Shown: piece by piece, positions 22,302 through 37,640 of the stretch
Numbering within the stretch: position 1 is the stretch's first letter
Layout of the letters: each line of letters begins with the position of its first letter
Source of the DNA: Tethya wilhelma
Lineage: Eukaryota; Porifera; Demospongiae; Tethyida; Tethyidae
Length of the DNA stretch: 64,000 nt
Reading direction: 5' to 3'
Assembly (NCBI GenBank): GCA_964030475.1
Contig: CAXIPT010000007.1
Span: 2,052,848-2,116,847 of the forward strand
Made by a program: the position numbers and the translations under genes
The notes under the pieces: generated by a model
The model's input: the letters and a program-made list of their open reading frames with translations, nothing else
Told to the model about the DNA's origin: nothing
Database searches by the model: none

Positions 22302-25300
22302 ATGCACACATAGTAGTTGCATGCAACTAGTTTGTTTGCCATTGACCCCCTGTGACCCCTAGCTACTCTATTGTCACCTCCACCCAGCCAGTAACTGGCA
22401 ATTAGCCTATAAAAAACTTTGGTTGCTAGGCAATGGTAAACAAACAAACAAACACACACACACACACAGACCTGGGACCTCCTTGAGATAATGTACTATG
22501 GATTCAAAGGGTTATGTGAGGATTTCCTGAAGAACCATCCTGGTTATTTCTTATCTCCCCTTCGAATTAACGGTAGTGCAGTCAAGTCAGTATTTAGTTG
22601 TCTAAGTATATATCTGGAGGGAACCTGTCATCGACAAATTATTCCACTGCATTATCCACTTATGCTACCCAAAGAGGTGTACTAAATCCTCATTCGGAGA
22701 GAGGGTACAGAGATGAAAAGATTGACATATGAAGTGAATAGAGACATTGTGTGTAATTAAAAGCAATATTTTCAGGGTGTACAATACACCCTGAAAATAT
22801 TTTCAGGGTGTACAATACATGTGTGAATGTTAACAATTTATCAAATTGTATCTAGCCTTCATTGCACTATTAGCCTTTAATGTATATCGCAATCCTTGTT
22901 CTGCATGACCATTGTACAACCTTTCCAGATTTCTCTAGTTCCACTTCTCGTCTAGCAGAAAAAAAATCATTTACTCTTGTATGATAAACATTTAGTGTAA
23001 ACTCCAAGCACAACTTCTTTCGCAATTCACTGTTGTCAATACTGCTACTGGCAGCTGGCAAACAGGCCTCAAACAACTCAAAAAATCTAGATGCAGTTAT
23101 ATTGTTTGAGAATTCAGTTTTTGCGATTTTCAACATATTGTCTCCATGCTTGAAATGTTTGACATGTTCAACCATTAGATCATGAACATTATATGCTAGG
23201 GTAGATACCACAATTCTTTGTTCTTTAATAGAAAGACTAACTCCAGCTTTACAGCCTCTTTCCACAACATCTCTCCACAAACAATAGTATCGAGTATTTG
23301 TCCCAGAAAAATATTGTTCTATGTGCTTAAACCATCGTTGTTCAAATATCAAGTACTTCTTTCCAATCATACAAGATCTGTACAGCTCTATGTATTCCAT
23401 TATCATTTCCATAACAAGCAATGTCAATCTAGATCTTATTCGTTCACCACATATTGCACTCACAAATTTTTCCCGCTCTGGATAGAGCCGCATATGAAGT
23501 CCACTCTGAAGTACAGACAGTGCACTATCCACAACATCTGCGTAGTCTTTCTTTTCTAAGTCACAGGCTAATTCTTTCCTCCGTTTTGCGGTAAATACCA
23601 GAGGTTTCTTGCGCTTAGGCATGGTGGATATTAGCCTCGTCCCCAGGCCCAAAAGTGGTACACACTGCTTGCGCATGCGCGTAATTATGGCCGTGAAACC
23701 ACGTGGTTTTGAGAAGATTTGTGGGTGTGTTCATAGATATATCGAACGCTAAACAAGTTCTAAGGTCTCTTAGAAAGCTTCTGTGAGCCTATTTAGACTT
23801 AGTAGTTATAGAGAAACTAATCGAGTAGTACCTCATTACATCAAGAAGCTTACAACCAACATCTGCGTGCAAAGTTGAGAAATTGTCAGTGGTGAGTGTC
23901 TGTGTCTTGAAATACGACAAAAACTAATTCAAAGTGATAGATAGGTAGAAATACATCCAGCGATCGGATCAACTGACTTATCCGGCACCTCACCCGGGAC
24001 GCTAATTTTTATCTGATGCACCCTTTTGGGACTTAGAAATTTTTTGCACGGTAATTCCTAGGAAAAGGTCTTCACAATAAAATAGGTTTTAGAGCTTGAA
24101 ATTAAATTTTGACTGTTCCAGTGTTTGCAGTGCCCATCTGCAGATATAAATCATAAAGAGATAGACAGCTACAGATCCAGGCTGCTCAACTCATGCAGTG
24201 CATCCTATGTAGCTAGACTAGTGCAGTTTGACAGAGTGAGTAGTAGCTTGCATGCAAGCTTGACTATCACTGCTATAATATTAGCTATATTAGCTAACTG
24301 TAGTAACATAGTTTGCCAGAGACTGAAGCAAATGCAATAAACTCTGTCATAAAGTATTGCTACAGTCAGAACTTGATCGATCATGGGCCTCTCAGTGCAG
24401 AAGTTCAATCTCCACATGCAGACACTGTCATCTCTTTTGAGCCACTATCTTGATGTAACAAGTTTTACTGAGCTGCATGCCTTATTCAGCCTATTAGGAT
24501 ACTGATCAATGTAACTTTTGAACTAGAATCACAGAGAAGTTTAATATTTCAGGGTCATCGTCTGCCAACTCTTTATGCGATTCAAGCGAGCTGGCTTTGA
24601 CTTAAACTTCCCAACTTTGTAGTGCTGAGTCACTAGCCAGTATGCCACATTCAAGCATTGGATCACTGTATTCAGCTAGTCATTATGTAGAAAATCAAAG
24701 CAGGCACACACGAAACACAGTAAAGCAATGCTAATGGGCAAAGTGAAACTGCTCAAAGTCACAGCCTGGCTGAGACTATAGCTACAATGAGCTAGCTAGC
24801 TAATCTAGCTAGGATGCACTGCATGAGTAGAGCAGGATCAGATTCTATAGCCGCCGATCTCTCTCTTTATTTTTATATCAGCAGATGGACAGTACACTCA
24901 CTGCAAACACTAGAACAGTCAAATTTCAAGTCAGCTCTATTACCTATTTGTGACCAAATTTGCGAAAACCGACCAGGTAGCACTTTCCGCGAATTTTAAG
25001 TTAGCAATTGCAAAGTAATCTACGTCATTGCAGCTAGCTATATTCCAAATTTGAAGCGGCTAGGCGCTATAGTTTTGGAGATATGAGCTCAAATATACCG
25101 ACCGTTCATTTCAATTTTACTCGCTAAAAACGTGAGCGAATACGTTGCTAAGTGCGAGTACACGAACTCCGTATACTATCCGTGTTACAAACAATTTATG
25201 TTTGTGGTACAATTTTCATGTAGTATCAGAATATGCATGAAGTAAGTCGAAGCGCTAGTTAAAACTTACTTTTGGAGCTTTTTCAAAGACACAGAAGACC

Positions 25301-28300
25301 AGGGAGCCTTCCAGGAGGACTCACCAACGAGGTAAGTAAGTCTACTAAGTAGAATAATGTAGCGGGTGGGCTGTAACTAGAGTAACTAGGCTATAAATGG
25401 CGCAGAAATAAGCGCCCAATAGTCAATGCATGTATGTATACCTATTCTAACAGTAGAAAATAGTTTAGCTAATACTTACTACCCATTGAACCATAAGCGC
25501 TTAGCTTCTATCTCCCACAAATTTCATTGTAACTTATAAACACAATGCACACAACATTCATTCATTATTATGCAGATAAACAGCTCCTGGCATAGCCCAG
25601 CAATTCTGCAACACTCTGGGCCATCTTCTGATGATCTTTAAGAGATTTTTTCTGCTAAAAGTGTTTATTTCATGAAGAATTCACTGGTTTTTTTTTTTGA
25701 AATTAAATATGCATTATTATAATGAGATGCACAAGCAGCAGCTGCATCGTGTACTTATCAGAATTATTAATCAATGAACATATCAACATATCCTGTATAC
25801 TAACGGGAGAGAAGCTAGCCATGGCTGACATAGCTGCATTCAAGCGCTCATAACTCAGCAACTGAAGCAGCCCCACCCGTAAAATCTCGTCTGCAGCTCG
25901 CCAAGGTATGCCCCTCCCCTCTCGTGCAAAAAAATCAATTTCGCGCACGCGTCGCGAATTACATTAAAACCGCCGATTACTACAAAGTTTGGTACTATAT
26001 ACCTGGTCGGTTTTCCAAAATTCGGTCACATTTTATTGTGATGACCTTTTCCTAAGAATTCTACCCAAAAAATTTTCTAAGTCCCAAAAGGGTGCGTCAG
26101 ATAAAAATTAGCACCCGGGATCCCTAATCCCTGGCCCTAGCCCTAGCTCTAACCCTAGTCCTAGCCCCGTCCGAGGTGCCGAATAAGTCAGTTTAACATC
26201 CTGTCGTCCATCCATGCACGCACACAACCATTACCCAGATTTCGGCTTAATCCGAGTAATCCTTATTTGGAGGACAGTCTCAGGTAGGGCAGGGCCCCGT
26301 ATTCCCTTGTGACAGGATTTTCCAAATCATTACCCTGTCCCCTTGCGTTTTCTCCCCCGGGTTTTATCCCCCGGGATAATTGCAGAGGGGGTGGCCCCAT
26401 GCCCATTTTCCTCTCATGCTAAACCCGAGGTGCTTGGGCAGGAGGAAGAGAGCCAAGGACCTCGATGACCCTCCGAAAAAGTACCCCCAGGCACAACCCC
26501 GCAATGATAGGGATACGGAGCTCCTACCTGAACTGTTTATCATGTTGGGTCCATGCCAGCACCCAACAGAGTAAAAAGAAAATCAAATAAAACACCCTCG
26601 ATCTAACTTTAATCTACAACATGGGTGGGAGGGAAGGGTATAAGATGAAATGGTCAAAGCGAGATATGAAGCTGTCACTGCCAAATAGCAAAATAGCAAC
26701 TTTGTACTGGGCATGCGCACTGTAGCACCCACATGCAGTGAGGCCCCGCCCCCAACACTGTCCTCCAATGTTAACCCCATTTAACAAGGTATGTTGAATG
26801 ATCATTTAACATCTTGTCGTCCATCCATGCACGCACACAACCATTACCCAGATTTCGGCTTAATCCGAGTAATCCTTATTTGGAGGACAGTCTCAGGTAG
26901 GGCAGGGCCCCGTATTCCCTTGTGACAGGATTTTCCAAATCATTACCCTGTCCCCTTGCGTTTTCTCCCCTGGGTTTTATCCCCCGGGATAATTGCGGAG
27001 GGGGTGGCCCCATGCCCATTTTCCTCTCATGCTAAACCCGAGGTGCTTGGGCAGGAGGAAGAGAGCCAAGGACCTCGGCGACCCTCCAAAGGAGGGGGAA
27101 CCCCTCCCCCCAAGCACCACTCTATAATAACTCAGTTATTCATTCTTATGGAACCAAAAGATACAAATTTGTCTATTACTGAAACAATAACCCTCTACAT
27201 ACCTGAAAATTTACAGTCAATCCGTCAGTAAATTCAGCTAACAATAACGCTAATAATTAGTTAAATAGCTATACAGTAGCTAATAGTCCTTGAGACCTGC
27301 CCCCATGCTTAGGCAGCCAGTTTCACTGACAGAGTAGCAAGCTCCTCCCAAGGGATTTGAACATACAGTAAGTACACCTCGCTCTTCCAGCGACCCGATG
27401 TCTTAATCAGGGAGTCCTCAACTCCCTGAGAAGCTGCCACTGTGGCAGCCCCCACACAGAAGCTATGTCCCAAGTACAATTTCCCGTCCACTCCAGCTGA
27501 ATCCATAATGTCCCTGACCCCCCCTAATGAATGAATCTCATGTTAGGAGTCTTCCACTGCTCCAAATGAAGAAGGGGGGCAGCCCTATTGGCCATATATG
27601 CTGTGATTGCAGCCACTGGGCAAAGAATATTGTTGGTTCGGCCCCAAGAACAACTCCACCCCCTTCCGAAATGGGTCTGTCTTTGACGTTTTTATCGTGA
27701 TACGAACAAGAGAGGGCTGTTCCTTGTTGTCAATAACAGCCACCCCCGCTTCCTTGTCACAATTGCAGCACTGCGTAGTGCCCTGCCAGTACCTGCCCCA
27801 GGTCGTTGCTGTCACCACTATTGGTAGCAGCTCCTTCACTGCAATTGAAGCCCCTACGCCCCCACTGCGTACCACCCTCCCAGGGTACCTGAACCCACTG
27901 TTCTTGCCAGACAGCTCCGCAGCCCCAAGCACCTGTTGCGTCTGTCCATAATTGAATTGCAGGCTCCACCCTCGGTATAACTGCAACACCATTCCAATCT
28001 TGCAAAATCTGTGCCACCATTCAATATCTGCTCGGCAGAGCTCATTTAATCGAGCATAGTGGTGCTGGCAATGAGTCCAAGCAAGCAGGCCCAATATGCC
28101 ATGCAGGAACCTCCTCCCTGGACAGACTACTTTGCATGCGTGATACAAGTGGCCAACTAACAACTCCAGTTCGACCCTCTGGCAAGCCTTCTTCCCTCGC
28201 CACACTTGAATGAGTGCCTGCAACTTCTCCAACTTTGCCTGTGGCAAGCGAACTTGCATCTGCACTGTGTCAATCTCAATACCTAGGAACACGATACATG

Positions 28301-31300
28301 TAGAAGGGTCTTGGCACTTATGCACTGCCACTGGGATGCCTAGATCCCTGCACACATCCAGCAAGATAGATAAACTCCTACTGCAGTCTCCAGACAAAGG
28401 GGGTGCCCACAACAATGAAATCATCTAAATAGTGGGCAATGTCCGTTGCCCCCCTCTTCCTTGCGATCCATTCCACTGCGTCAGCCACCGCTGTAAAGAT
28501 CTTGCAAGCAGACCTCAACCCAAAGACTAGAGCCTTGTCCACGTACAGTTTGTCCTTCCATTGCACTCCCAACAGTGTACAGTCCACTGGGTGCACTGGG
28601 ACTATCCAGTAGGCTGATTCCACATCCATCTTGGCCAAAAGTGTTCCCGGCCAACTCGCTCAATAATGCGATCCACCGACACATATTAGAGGGAACTGAG
28701 TTCCTTGCTAATCCCGTCATTAACACTGTAACCCCTGGGTGATGACAAGTTGGTAATGAAGTGCCCTTTACCTGGTGTTGACTTGGGTATTACGCCAAAA
28801 AGGGGGGCTTACATGCACCTCTGGCCACTGCTCCAGTTCCTATGGGCCAAGCATCCGCATGTTCCTTGCTAATAATTTATCCCCTACCTCTTCGCGCTCA
28901 GCAGCCGATGGCATATTACGGGTTGCAGAACGCATGCAACTGGGATCTTTTGTCAAAGCCAATCCTGAAACCCTGTGTAATACCTTAATTGTAAAATATA
29001 ACGCTTGAATTCTGAATCAGGATGGCTCGACAAACACCTGTGCCATTCTGCTAGGCATAAAGGTGAGGAGTGAGGTTCGTCCAGAGCTGATGGCCTTGCT
29101 TTAGCTGGTACACAACTGTCCAGTGCCCTGAGGTGATGTGTGTATTGGTACTGCGGTGGCAATGTATCCATGGATACCCCCTTTCAGACAAGGCTAAAGT
29201 TAATTTCAGTCTCAAAATCAAGAGAAAACCAACTTCCGGACTCAATACTTACTTGAAAAGCATTGTGGCTGCCAGCAAATAAGCCCAGAAAGCGTAAATA
29301 CTTCCCAAAATAGCTACGTACTAGGTAGAAACACCGCTTGCATACAGTAAAGTACAAAGTTCGTGCAATTAGAAATGGGTGGGGCTATACTTAAAATAGG
29401 CGTGGTTTACCGGAAGTGGGCGTGGCTAGTGCAAAACTTTTCGCGCCCATTCTACTAAGATACTCCCTCTCTCCAACCCTGGATCCCCCACTGTACTGAG
29501 TGCCTTCTGGAAGTACCTGTTGTCCCACTGGCCATTGGTCAATCATATTCTCAGGATGCCTTGTCCGCCCTCTCCTGCAAGGAGGTCAGAGAGTCAACGT
29601 CCGGACATCACCAAGGTGTGTGGCTGCTAGTAGTGACCCATTCCCCATGCATTCACATACTGATTGACCTGATAATAGTAATATAATTCCTGCAGCTGAA
29701 ATGAAAGACACCGTATGGTCCAATAAATTGATACATAATATTCTTAGAATAATTGTTGGGCACAAAAATGACTCTGCCCACACCGGCCAGGGGAGAAGAA
29801 AGGAGGGGAGCATGAACAAGCATGCCGCAAGTTGTGTGTAAGTATCACACTCAGCCAATCTGAGTGTAGAAAGCATGAGCCCGATGCCCCCACCCCCCCA
29901 CTCCAGCCGGCGCCAGGCGAAAATGATCAACCAAGCCTAAGTGAATTACACAGTACACAACGTCATACAGTCCATGATAAATATGCAGATCACAATAAAT
30001 GTTCGACAGCAGCAATTCCAAGTCAATAGGTCAAGCCCCTTAGGGCCNTGCTCATATGTACTCTGTATACTACTCCCATGCAGGCACTAGAGAGGCCTTC
30101 AGACCGTACATCAGGATAAAGGAATTGGATATACAACTGACTACACGGCAATCCATCATTTGGTGGGACCAAAAGGACAACCAACCTGAATTATTAGGTC
30201 TTGTTTTTATGGTGCTTCTCACCCTAGCAGCATCTAGGAACCCAGAACTCAATATAAAACTTATAGATACTGATGTACGCAATTGGCCGTCTGCTTGGCC
30301 GAATTCTGGATGGAATGACTACTATCAAAATTCTAACGACCAATATAACACTCTTGTTATCGCCCAGAGTGGTCACTCAAATCAACCTGGAAGACAGCGG
30401 ACCCAAAACGTGGTTCCAACTGAGGACATCTCTGACTACAAAACAACTTGTAAGAAGAGGAAAAAGTAATTAGTCATCTCCTAAAAATGAAGCTAACCCT
30501 TTACAGAGAAACCCAATCCTCCAGTGACTAAATGGCTGAACCGTTGAATTTGAAAAAAATTAATAATGGTATCAAAATCAATAACAATTGTCTTGTGTGT
30601 GATTTTGATGTGATTCATGATGACAACATGAAAGGATGAGAGCCTTTGATTTCACTTGATTGTACACACTCTAATACTATATCTTGTGTTGTGCTATGCA
30701 AGCATCAGCGCTACCTGAATCACAACAATAATAGTATAGGGCAATTGGTCAACAAAAAATCTTATTGTATAAAAAAAAAAGTTAAGAACATAGGAATTAA
30801 TGAATGGCCAATCATAAAAGGTGAGCAAACAAGATTTATAGGAATGGTTGTCAGATTGAGTGAGTATCAAGTTTATTTCTATGTGTCTTATTTAAATCCC
30901 TACCTCAATGACGTAGTGGACACATGCTGCAGGACTGAACCAGGGCCCTCACTCAGTCATTCCTATCTTGTTTGCTCTGTTTTTATGATTTGAGCTCACG
31001 TCATTCTTATTACATTTCTAATGTTTTTGTACTTGTTCAATTTAATTTTTTATCTGCATGTTCCACCTCATAGTAGCATTTGTACAATGATGTGTAACTT
31101 GAGGTCATAGCTATGGTGGAATACAAAATGTTTCTAGTTTGTCTTCAGTACTTCTGGGCACAATACCCGAGGTCTTTATGTCCAAGGGAGAGGGCCCAAA
31201 ATTATAACTTTGTGGATATATAGCTCACCTCAGTAAGTGTTTTATTGTATGCAGTGTATGCACATGCCTGGAGCCCTGGGCACTAAACTTGTTCACTTAA

Positions 31301-34300
31301 TTAATAGACACACCCATGGAGGTCTTATATCATAGAGGTCTTAGCTATAATATTATATCAACTTTAAAAGCATCCCAGTTACCATGACAACATACTATAA
31401 GTGCCTGGGTAGATGTCAAGGTATTTTAGGAGGCACGCATATACATGAGTGGATTAGATGTATATATAGCTATTATGTCGTGATAGTATATTGTTTAGTT
31501 TGGTAGCTAGAACACCTCCTTGTCAGATCGATCACGTTCACAGAGCCACCGTGGAATACTAGCTCTCTTAAGTTCCTCAAATGATAACTATATCAGTTCC
31601 CACAAGAAATATCCTCCACTATATATATAATTATTGCTCTTTGAGTAATTTGATAGTCTTTGAGTTTGCCTTGTTCTCACTTCTCAGTAAACCTCCCTTT
31701 CACGATCAATCAAGTTGAAATTATACTAGCCTGTAAGGTACGGGGATAAAACTATACATCTAATATTTAAAAAACTTGAATTTGAGTGATTTAATAGTAG
31801 CTAGCTGGTATGTAGCTGATTTGATTTAATGAAAACCTTTCGATGTAAATGTCCCATGCATTGTGAATACAATTGCTGTGCACTTATAGCTATTATTACG
31901 TATGACATATATTATAATTATAATTATGACATATATATTATTATAATGATTACCTCATTCCTAGACTAAAAATTTATAGCTGTGCTGAACTCTCTACTTC
32001 TATTCCTATTGAACTTTGTTGTATAGTTAATAAGAACATCCAAGTGGGGCTATAGCAAAGTTATGGGCACAATACCCGAGGTCTTTATGCCCAATTAAGG
32101 GAGAGAGCCATAACTTTGTGAATTTAGCTATTAAAAAATAATAAATCAAAGAAACAAGTTGTGAGTTGATTTGGACAATATTATGTCATAGATAAAAATA
32201 GACTTTGATACAAGAGAAGGAAAAGTATAGCCTTAAGCTTTAGATGGTCTGGTCCAGATCTCAAGAGGTACATAAATTTATGACAATGTGAGCGCCCTTA
32301 GCTAAGTGATCTCTACATGCACATATGATACGAAAGGGTGAACAAATCATTACTATTCATGGTATCTATTGTATATATGCATGCCTGAATAATTACCTTG
32401 GTTTCTTTGAACCATAATACATCTGTATATATACGCACATAATTCCTCAAATGACAAGTTTCTCTGTATAGAGTGACTATATTGAGGTATGTCCTGCATG
32501 ACTCCTGAATATCTATGTCTGTCAAAGTGATTCCTTTTTTTGTGGTGTGTTTATCGTAACTCAGTACCAACCAGTCAGGCTTGCCTTAAATCGTCTTCAT
32601 TTACAATAGATCATTTTTGTTTGGCACAAAACTTGACGCCTTATATTTACAAGTTTGTCAGTCTTGACATAGATAATATGGCCATCAATGAATTCTGTGG
32701 TTCACTACAGTGCTTTTGGATGCTACTTCTCATAGTAACATGTAGTGCCAATGCCGGATCACAAGACCAAACTAAGAGCTGTCTAAAAGACCACGATTGT
32801 AGTGGCAGTGAAGATGTCAACACTCGCATTGTAGGTGGTCATATTGCAAATGCATTGCAGTACCCATCTTATGTCTCCATTCGTGTGAAAATTAAAATTT
32901 ATGAAGAAAGTGGCTACGAGGATTTCAATGGTTGTGGAGGAGTGCTTGTTGCGGACAGGTGGGTGCTAACTGCAGCTCACTGTAAACCCTATTTTCCAGT
33001 TGGAGACCCAAGTGATTATGTATATGGAACAGGAGAGGTTGGAGTTCATCTTGACAATAAAGGAGAATTTAGCAAGAGGATAAAGACACTAAAGTACTTC
33101 ATTTACCCTCAATATTTTTACCATGGTGTGGACATTGCTTTGCTCTATCTAGCTGAAGGTGCTACACAGTATGGCGCTGAAGTCATGGACCTCTACAGAG
33201 ACCCTAAACCTATAGGCCGAGAGGTGACTCTTGTGGGACTGGGTTTGACTGGGCCTGGGAGTACAATTATACGTAATTTGCATTATTTCAACTCTGTGGT
33301 GGCTAAAGACATACATTGTATGGATATGCCGATAATCAGTGACAGATATAACCCTGAGCATGACTTGTGTGTTGGAAAAGAAGATGTAGAACAGACCGCT
33401 GGTGCTAGTGATTCAGGTGGGCCTCTCTACATAAAAAACAAGCGCACTGGTAGAAAAGAAGTGGTTGGAATAGTGGCTGGTTTTGTGAGTACTACAGAGT
33501 CAGAATTCTCCAAGAAATACACTAGGTTTGCTATGGTCAGCTATGTGGCTGATTGGATTTGTAAAACCATCGATGAATTTGAAAACGAGCTCGAGTAAAC
33601 ACTCATACAATGTGTTTAATTGACACTAACTGTAAATAATTATTTGAACTTATGTATGTAATAAGTATTAATCTTGTTTAGTAGATATTGAAACACATTA
33701 GCGGATCTAGAAAGTAGTAATTATGCATGTGATAGCTTGACTATAAGTTATAGTTCCTACAGTTCCTATAATATACAATGTCATGTATATGATTAGGTTG
33801 ATATATAGTTTGTTTTTCGAGAAAGTACCTGCATGTTTAATGATTAAAATTTGATTTTTGTCATTCCTTTAATTAGTAGTTTGTTGAATTTTACAAGCAG
33901 AATAATTATTTAAAGTGATTATACGTGATAATAATAGCTCTTAAGAAGAATGAATACAGGTAGAAATGTCTAGCTTATTATACAAACAAAGAATCACAAC
34001 TCAGTATATAAGGTGTCTACATGACATATATCCTGTACTAGTGCTAACCATACATAAACATATGATAAGTCACATATTCCTTATAAAGAAAATAGTTTAA
34101 CTATAATAAGAATTGGGCAATACACTATAATTATAGTTCTAATTACAAAACTTAAACATTAAGTAAAACTTCTCTAGCAATACCCAAATATGGGCATTAC
34201 ACCACATGTTCATCAGCCTGTTTGGAGGTCGGCGATCGCGTACTGGGTATCGATGAACATTGTCAACTGGCTCCAATGTACATTATCTTGACCTGGTGGT

Positions 34301-37300
34301 GTGTCTCAACACTCTTGTTATCGCCCAGAGTGGTCACTCGAATCAACCTGGAAGACAGTGGACCAAAAATGTGGTTCCAACAGAGGACATCTCTGACTAC
34401 AAAACAACTTGTAAGAAGAGGAAAAAGTGATTAGTCATCCTGTAAAAATGAAGCTAACCCTTTACAGAGAAACCCAATCTTCCATGCAGTGACTAATGGC
34501 TGAACCATTAAATTTTGAAAAAAAAATAATAATGGTATCAAATCAATTACAATTGCTTTGTGAGTGATGTGATTGTCTAATTCATTCGAAAGGATGAGAG
34601 CCTTTAATTTCACCTGATTGTACATACTTTATCTTGTGTTGTGCTATGCAAGCATCAGCGCTACCTGAATCACAACAATAATGATTATAACAGTATAGGC
34701 CAATTGGTCAACAAATATCTTGTTGTATAAAAAAAGTTAGGAACATAAGAATTAATGAATGGCCAATCATAAAATAGGTAGCTGAAAGCAATGAGCATTT
34801 TTCTGGAAAAATAGACATAATCTAGCATCTTATACAGAGAAGATCATCATTCTAGCATCTGTATCGAGTGGAAGTGTGTTTATTTGAGCAATTTGACTAA
34901 TAGTATTCTGTGGTGGCTCTGTGAACATGCATGATTGAGCTGACAATTTAAGGAGGTGTAGCTACAGTTCCCACAAGAAATATCCCTGCACTATATATAT
35001 TGCTCTTTGAGTAATTTGATAAGTCTTCAAGTTGAGTTTGCCTCGTTCTTAGTAAATCTCCCTTTTGTGATCAATCAAGATTTACTCAAAGAGCAACCAA
35101 GGTCATTACTCATAATTATTCAGGCATGCATATATACAACAGATATACCATGAATAGTAATGATTTGTTCACCCTTCGTATCATATAATATTATGCATGC
35201 CTGAATAATTATGAGTAATGACCTTGGTTTCTTTGAACCATAATACATACATACGCACATAATTCCTCAAATGAAAAGTTTCTCAGTATATGGATATAGA
35301 GTGACTATTGAGGTATGCCCTGCATGACTCCTGAATTAATCTCCGAGGCTGTCTCTCAAAGTGATTCCTTTTTTCTGGTGTGTTTATCATAACTCAGTAC
35401 CAAACAGTCAGGCTTGCCTTCATCTTCATTTACAAGGGATCATTTCTTGTTTGGCACAGAACTTGAGTCCTTACAAATTTGTCAGTCTTGACATAGATAA
35501 TAATTATGGCCATCAATGAATTCTGTGGTTCACTACAGTGCTTTTGGATGCTACTTCTCATAGTAACATGTAGTACCAATGCCGGATCACAAGACCAAAC
35601 CAAGAGCTGTCTAAAAGACCACGATTGTAGTGGCAGTGAAGATGTCAACACTCGCATTGTAGGTGGTCACATTGCAGATGCATTGAAGTACCCATCTTAC
35701 GTCTCCATTCGTGTGAAAATTAAAATTTATGAAGAAAGTGGTTACGAGGATTTCAATGGTTGTGGAGGAGTGCTTGTTGCGGACAGGTGGGTGCTAACTG
35801 CAGCTCACTGTAAAGGCTATTTTCCAGCTGGAGACCCAAGTGATTATATATATGGAACAGGAGAGGTTGGAGTTCATCTTGACAATGAGGGAGAATTTAG
35901 CAAGAGGATAAAGACACAATCCTACTTCATTTACCCTCCAAATGATTCATATTTTTACCATGGTGTGGACATTGCTTTGCTCTATCTAGCTGAAGGTGCT
36001 ACACAGTATGGCGCTGAAGTCATGGACCTCTACAGAGGTAGTAAACCTATAGGCAGAGAGGTGACTCTTGTGGGACTGGGTTTGACCGGACCTGAGAGTA
36101 CATTTGAACGCTATTTGCGTTGTTTCAACTCTGTGGTGGCTAAAGATATACACTGTATGGATATGTCGATAGTTGATGGCAGCTATAACCCTGAGCATGA
36201 CTTGTGTGTTGGAAAAGAAGATGTAGAACAGACCAGTGGTCCTACCGATTCAGGTGGGCCTCTCTACATACGAAACAAGTACACTGGCAGAAAAGAAGTG
36301 GTTGGAGTAGTGAAAGGTCAAGTGAGTATTGGAGAGTCAGACAATCAAAACGAATTCTCCAAGAAATACACAAGGTTTGCTATGGTCAGCTATGTGGCTG
36401 ATTGGGTTTATAAAACCATTGATGAAAACGAGTGAACACTCATACAATGTGTTCAATTGACATTTACTGTAATACTGAACTTATTCATAATATGTATGCT
36501 AGTCTATAGTAGATATTGAAACACATTAGCTGCAAAATAGATCTAGAAAGTAGTCTAGCAGCACATAATAGCTCAATTAAGTTATAGTTCTTATATACAG
36601 TTCCTACATGCATGATTAGGTTGATAGTTTTGTTTCAGAGAAAGTGTTTAATGATTTAAATTTGATTTTTGTCCTTTAATTGTCAGTAGTTTGTTGAATA
36701 TTTTACAAGCAGAATAATTTAAAGTGATAACATTATACATTACTTATTTTGGTATGTGTAGTTACCAATCTTCAATCAACTCAATTTATAGATATGTAGT
36801 TTATGATAATATACTATAATAATAATAACAATTTATATTCAGCAAGCTGTATACATATATCATATTTCTCCAATAGGACCGTAGGTCCGTAGCTCACAGC
36901 ACTGTAACGGTTGACTCAGAGTTGTAAAGTGCTGTGAATTTTGGCTGTGTGTGCCCGGCATCATTTCTATGCAGAAGGCGATTTTTGTCTTGCACTTGTA
37001 TCTAGCAACTCAGCTAGAGAGACAAATAACCAATATGCCAAAAGTGGGTGAACAGAAAGAACTTAAAGCTTGTGATTATCATAACAATAGAGTATTATCA
37101 TACTTTGTTTCAATTCCTCCACTGACTGCTCCAAATTTTCTATTTTCTGTTTCATTCAAGTCTGCACTCTCTGTGGCACTCAGCTCTGCCTGAGTGTTCA
37201 GCTGTTGAATATGAGTCTCCAGTCCAACTTTCTGATTTGCTCAACTGGTGTTCCCTCTGCCTTATCTGATCTCGGGCTCTCTTCTCAAGCTCTGTTCTCT

Positions 37301-37604
37301 CTCTTTCTGATTCTTAATTCTCTCAGTCATCCTCTGCAACTCATGACGGAACTCTCCTTCTCTTTCATTCATCTCTCCATCATACCATTTGATTTCAGTT
37401 GAGATTGGTATAGGCAAAGCAAATATCGGAAAACGAATGCTGAATGGCTGTGTTGTTAAATAAATGTGTTCATCTCTGCATGATTCTCTTTAGAGTCGCA
37501 AACTTAATCAATGCACTGTCACAAAACAGTTCTAGTGTAGTGCCAGAGGAATGTTACCAAAAGCAGGTGCATGATGCCACACACACACACACACACACAC
37601 ACAT

Positions 37605-37640
<36 letters not shown>

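Noticed and set aside
26380..26574. Plus-strand [13 protein letters not shown] in the direct repeat
   Set aside because: Falls within the retrotransposon's non-coding repeat and is not preserved in the second copy.
33149..33361. 70-residue antisense ORF repeated opposite each protease
   Set aside because: It recurs in all paralogues only because the sense strand is conserved; no start context or independent evidence.
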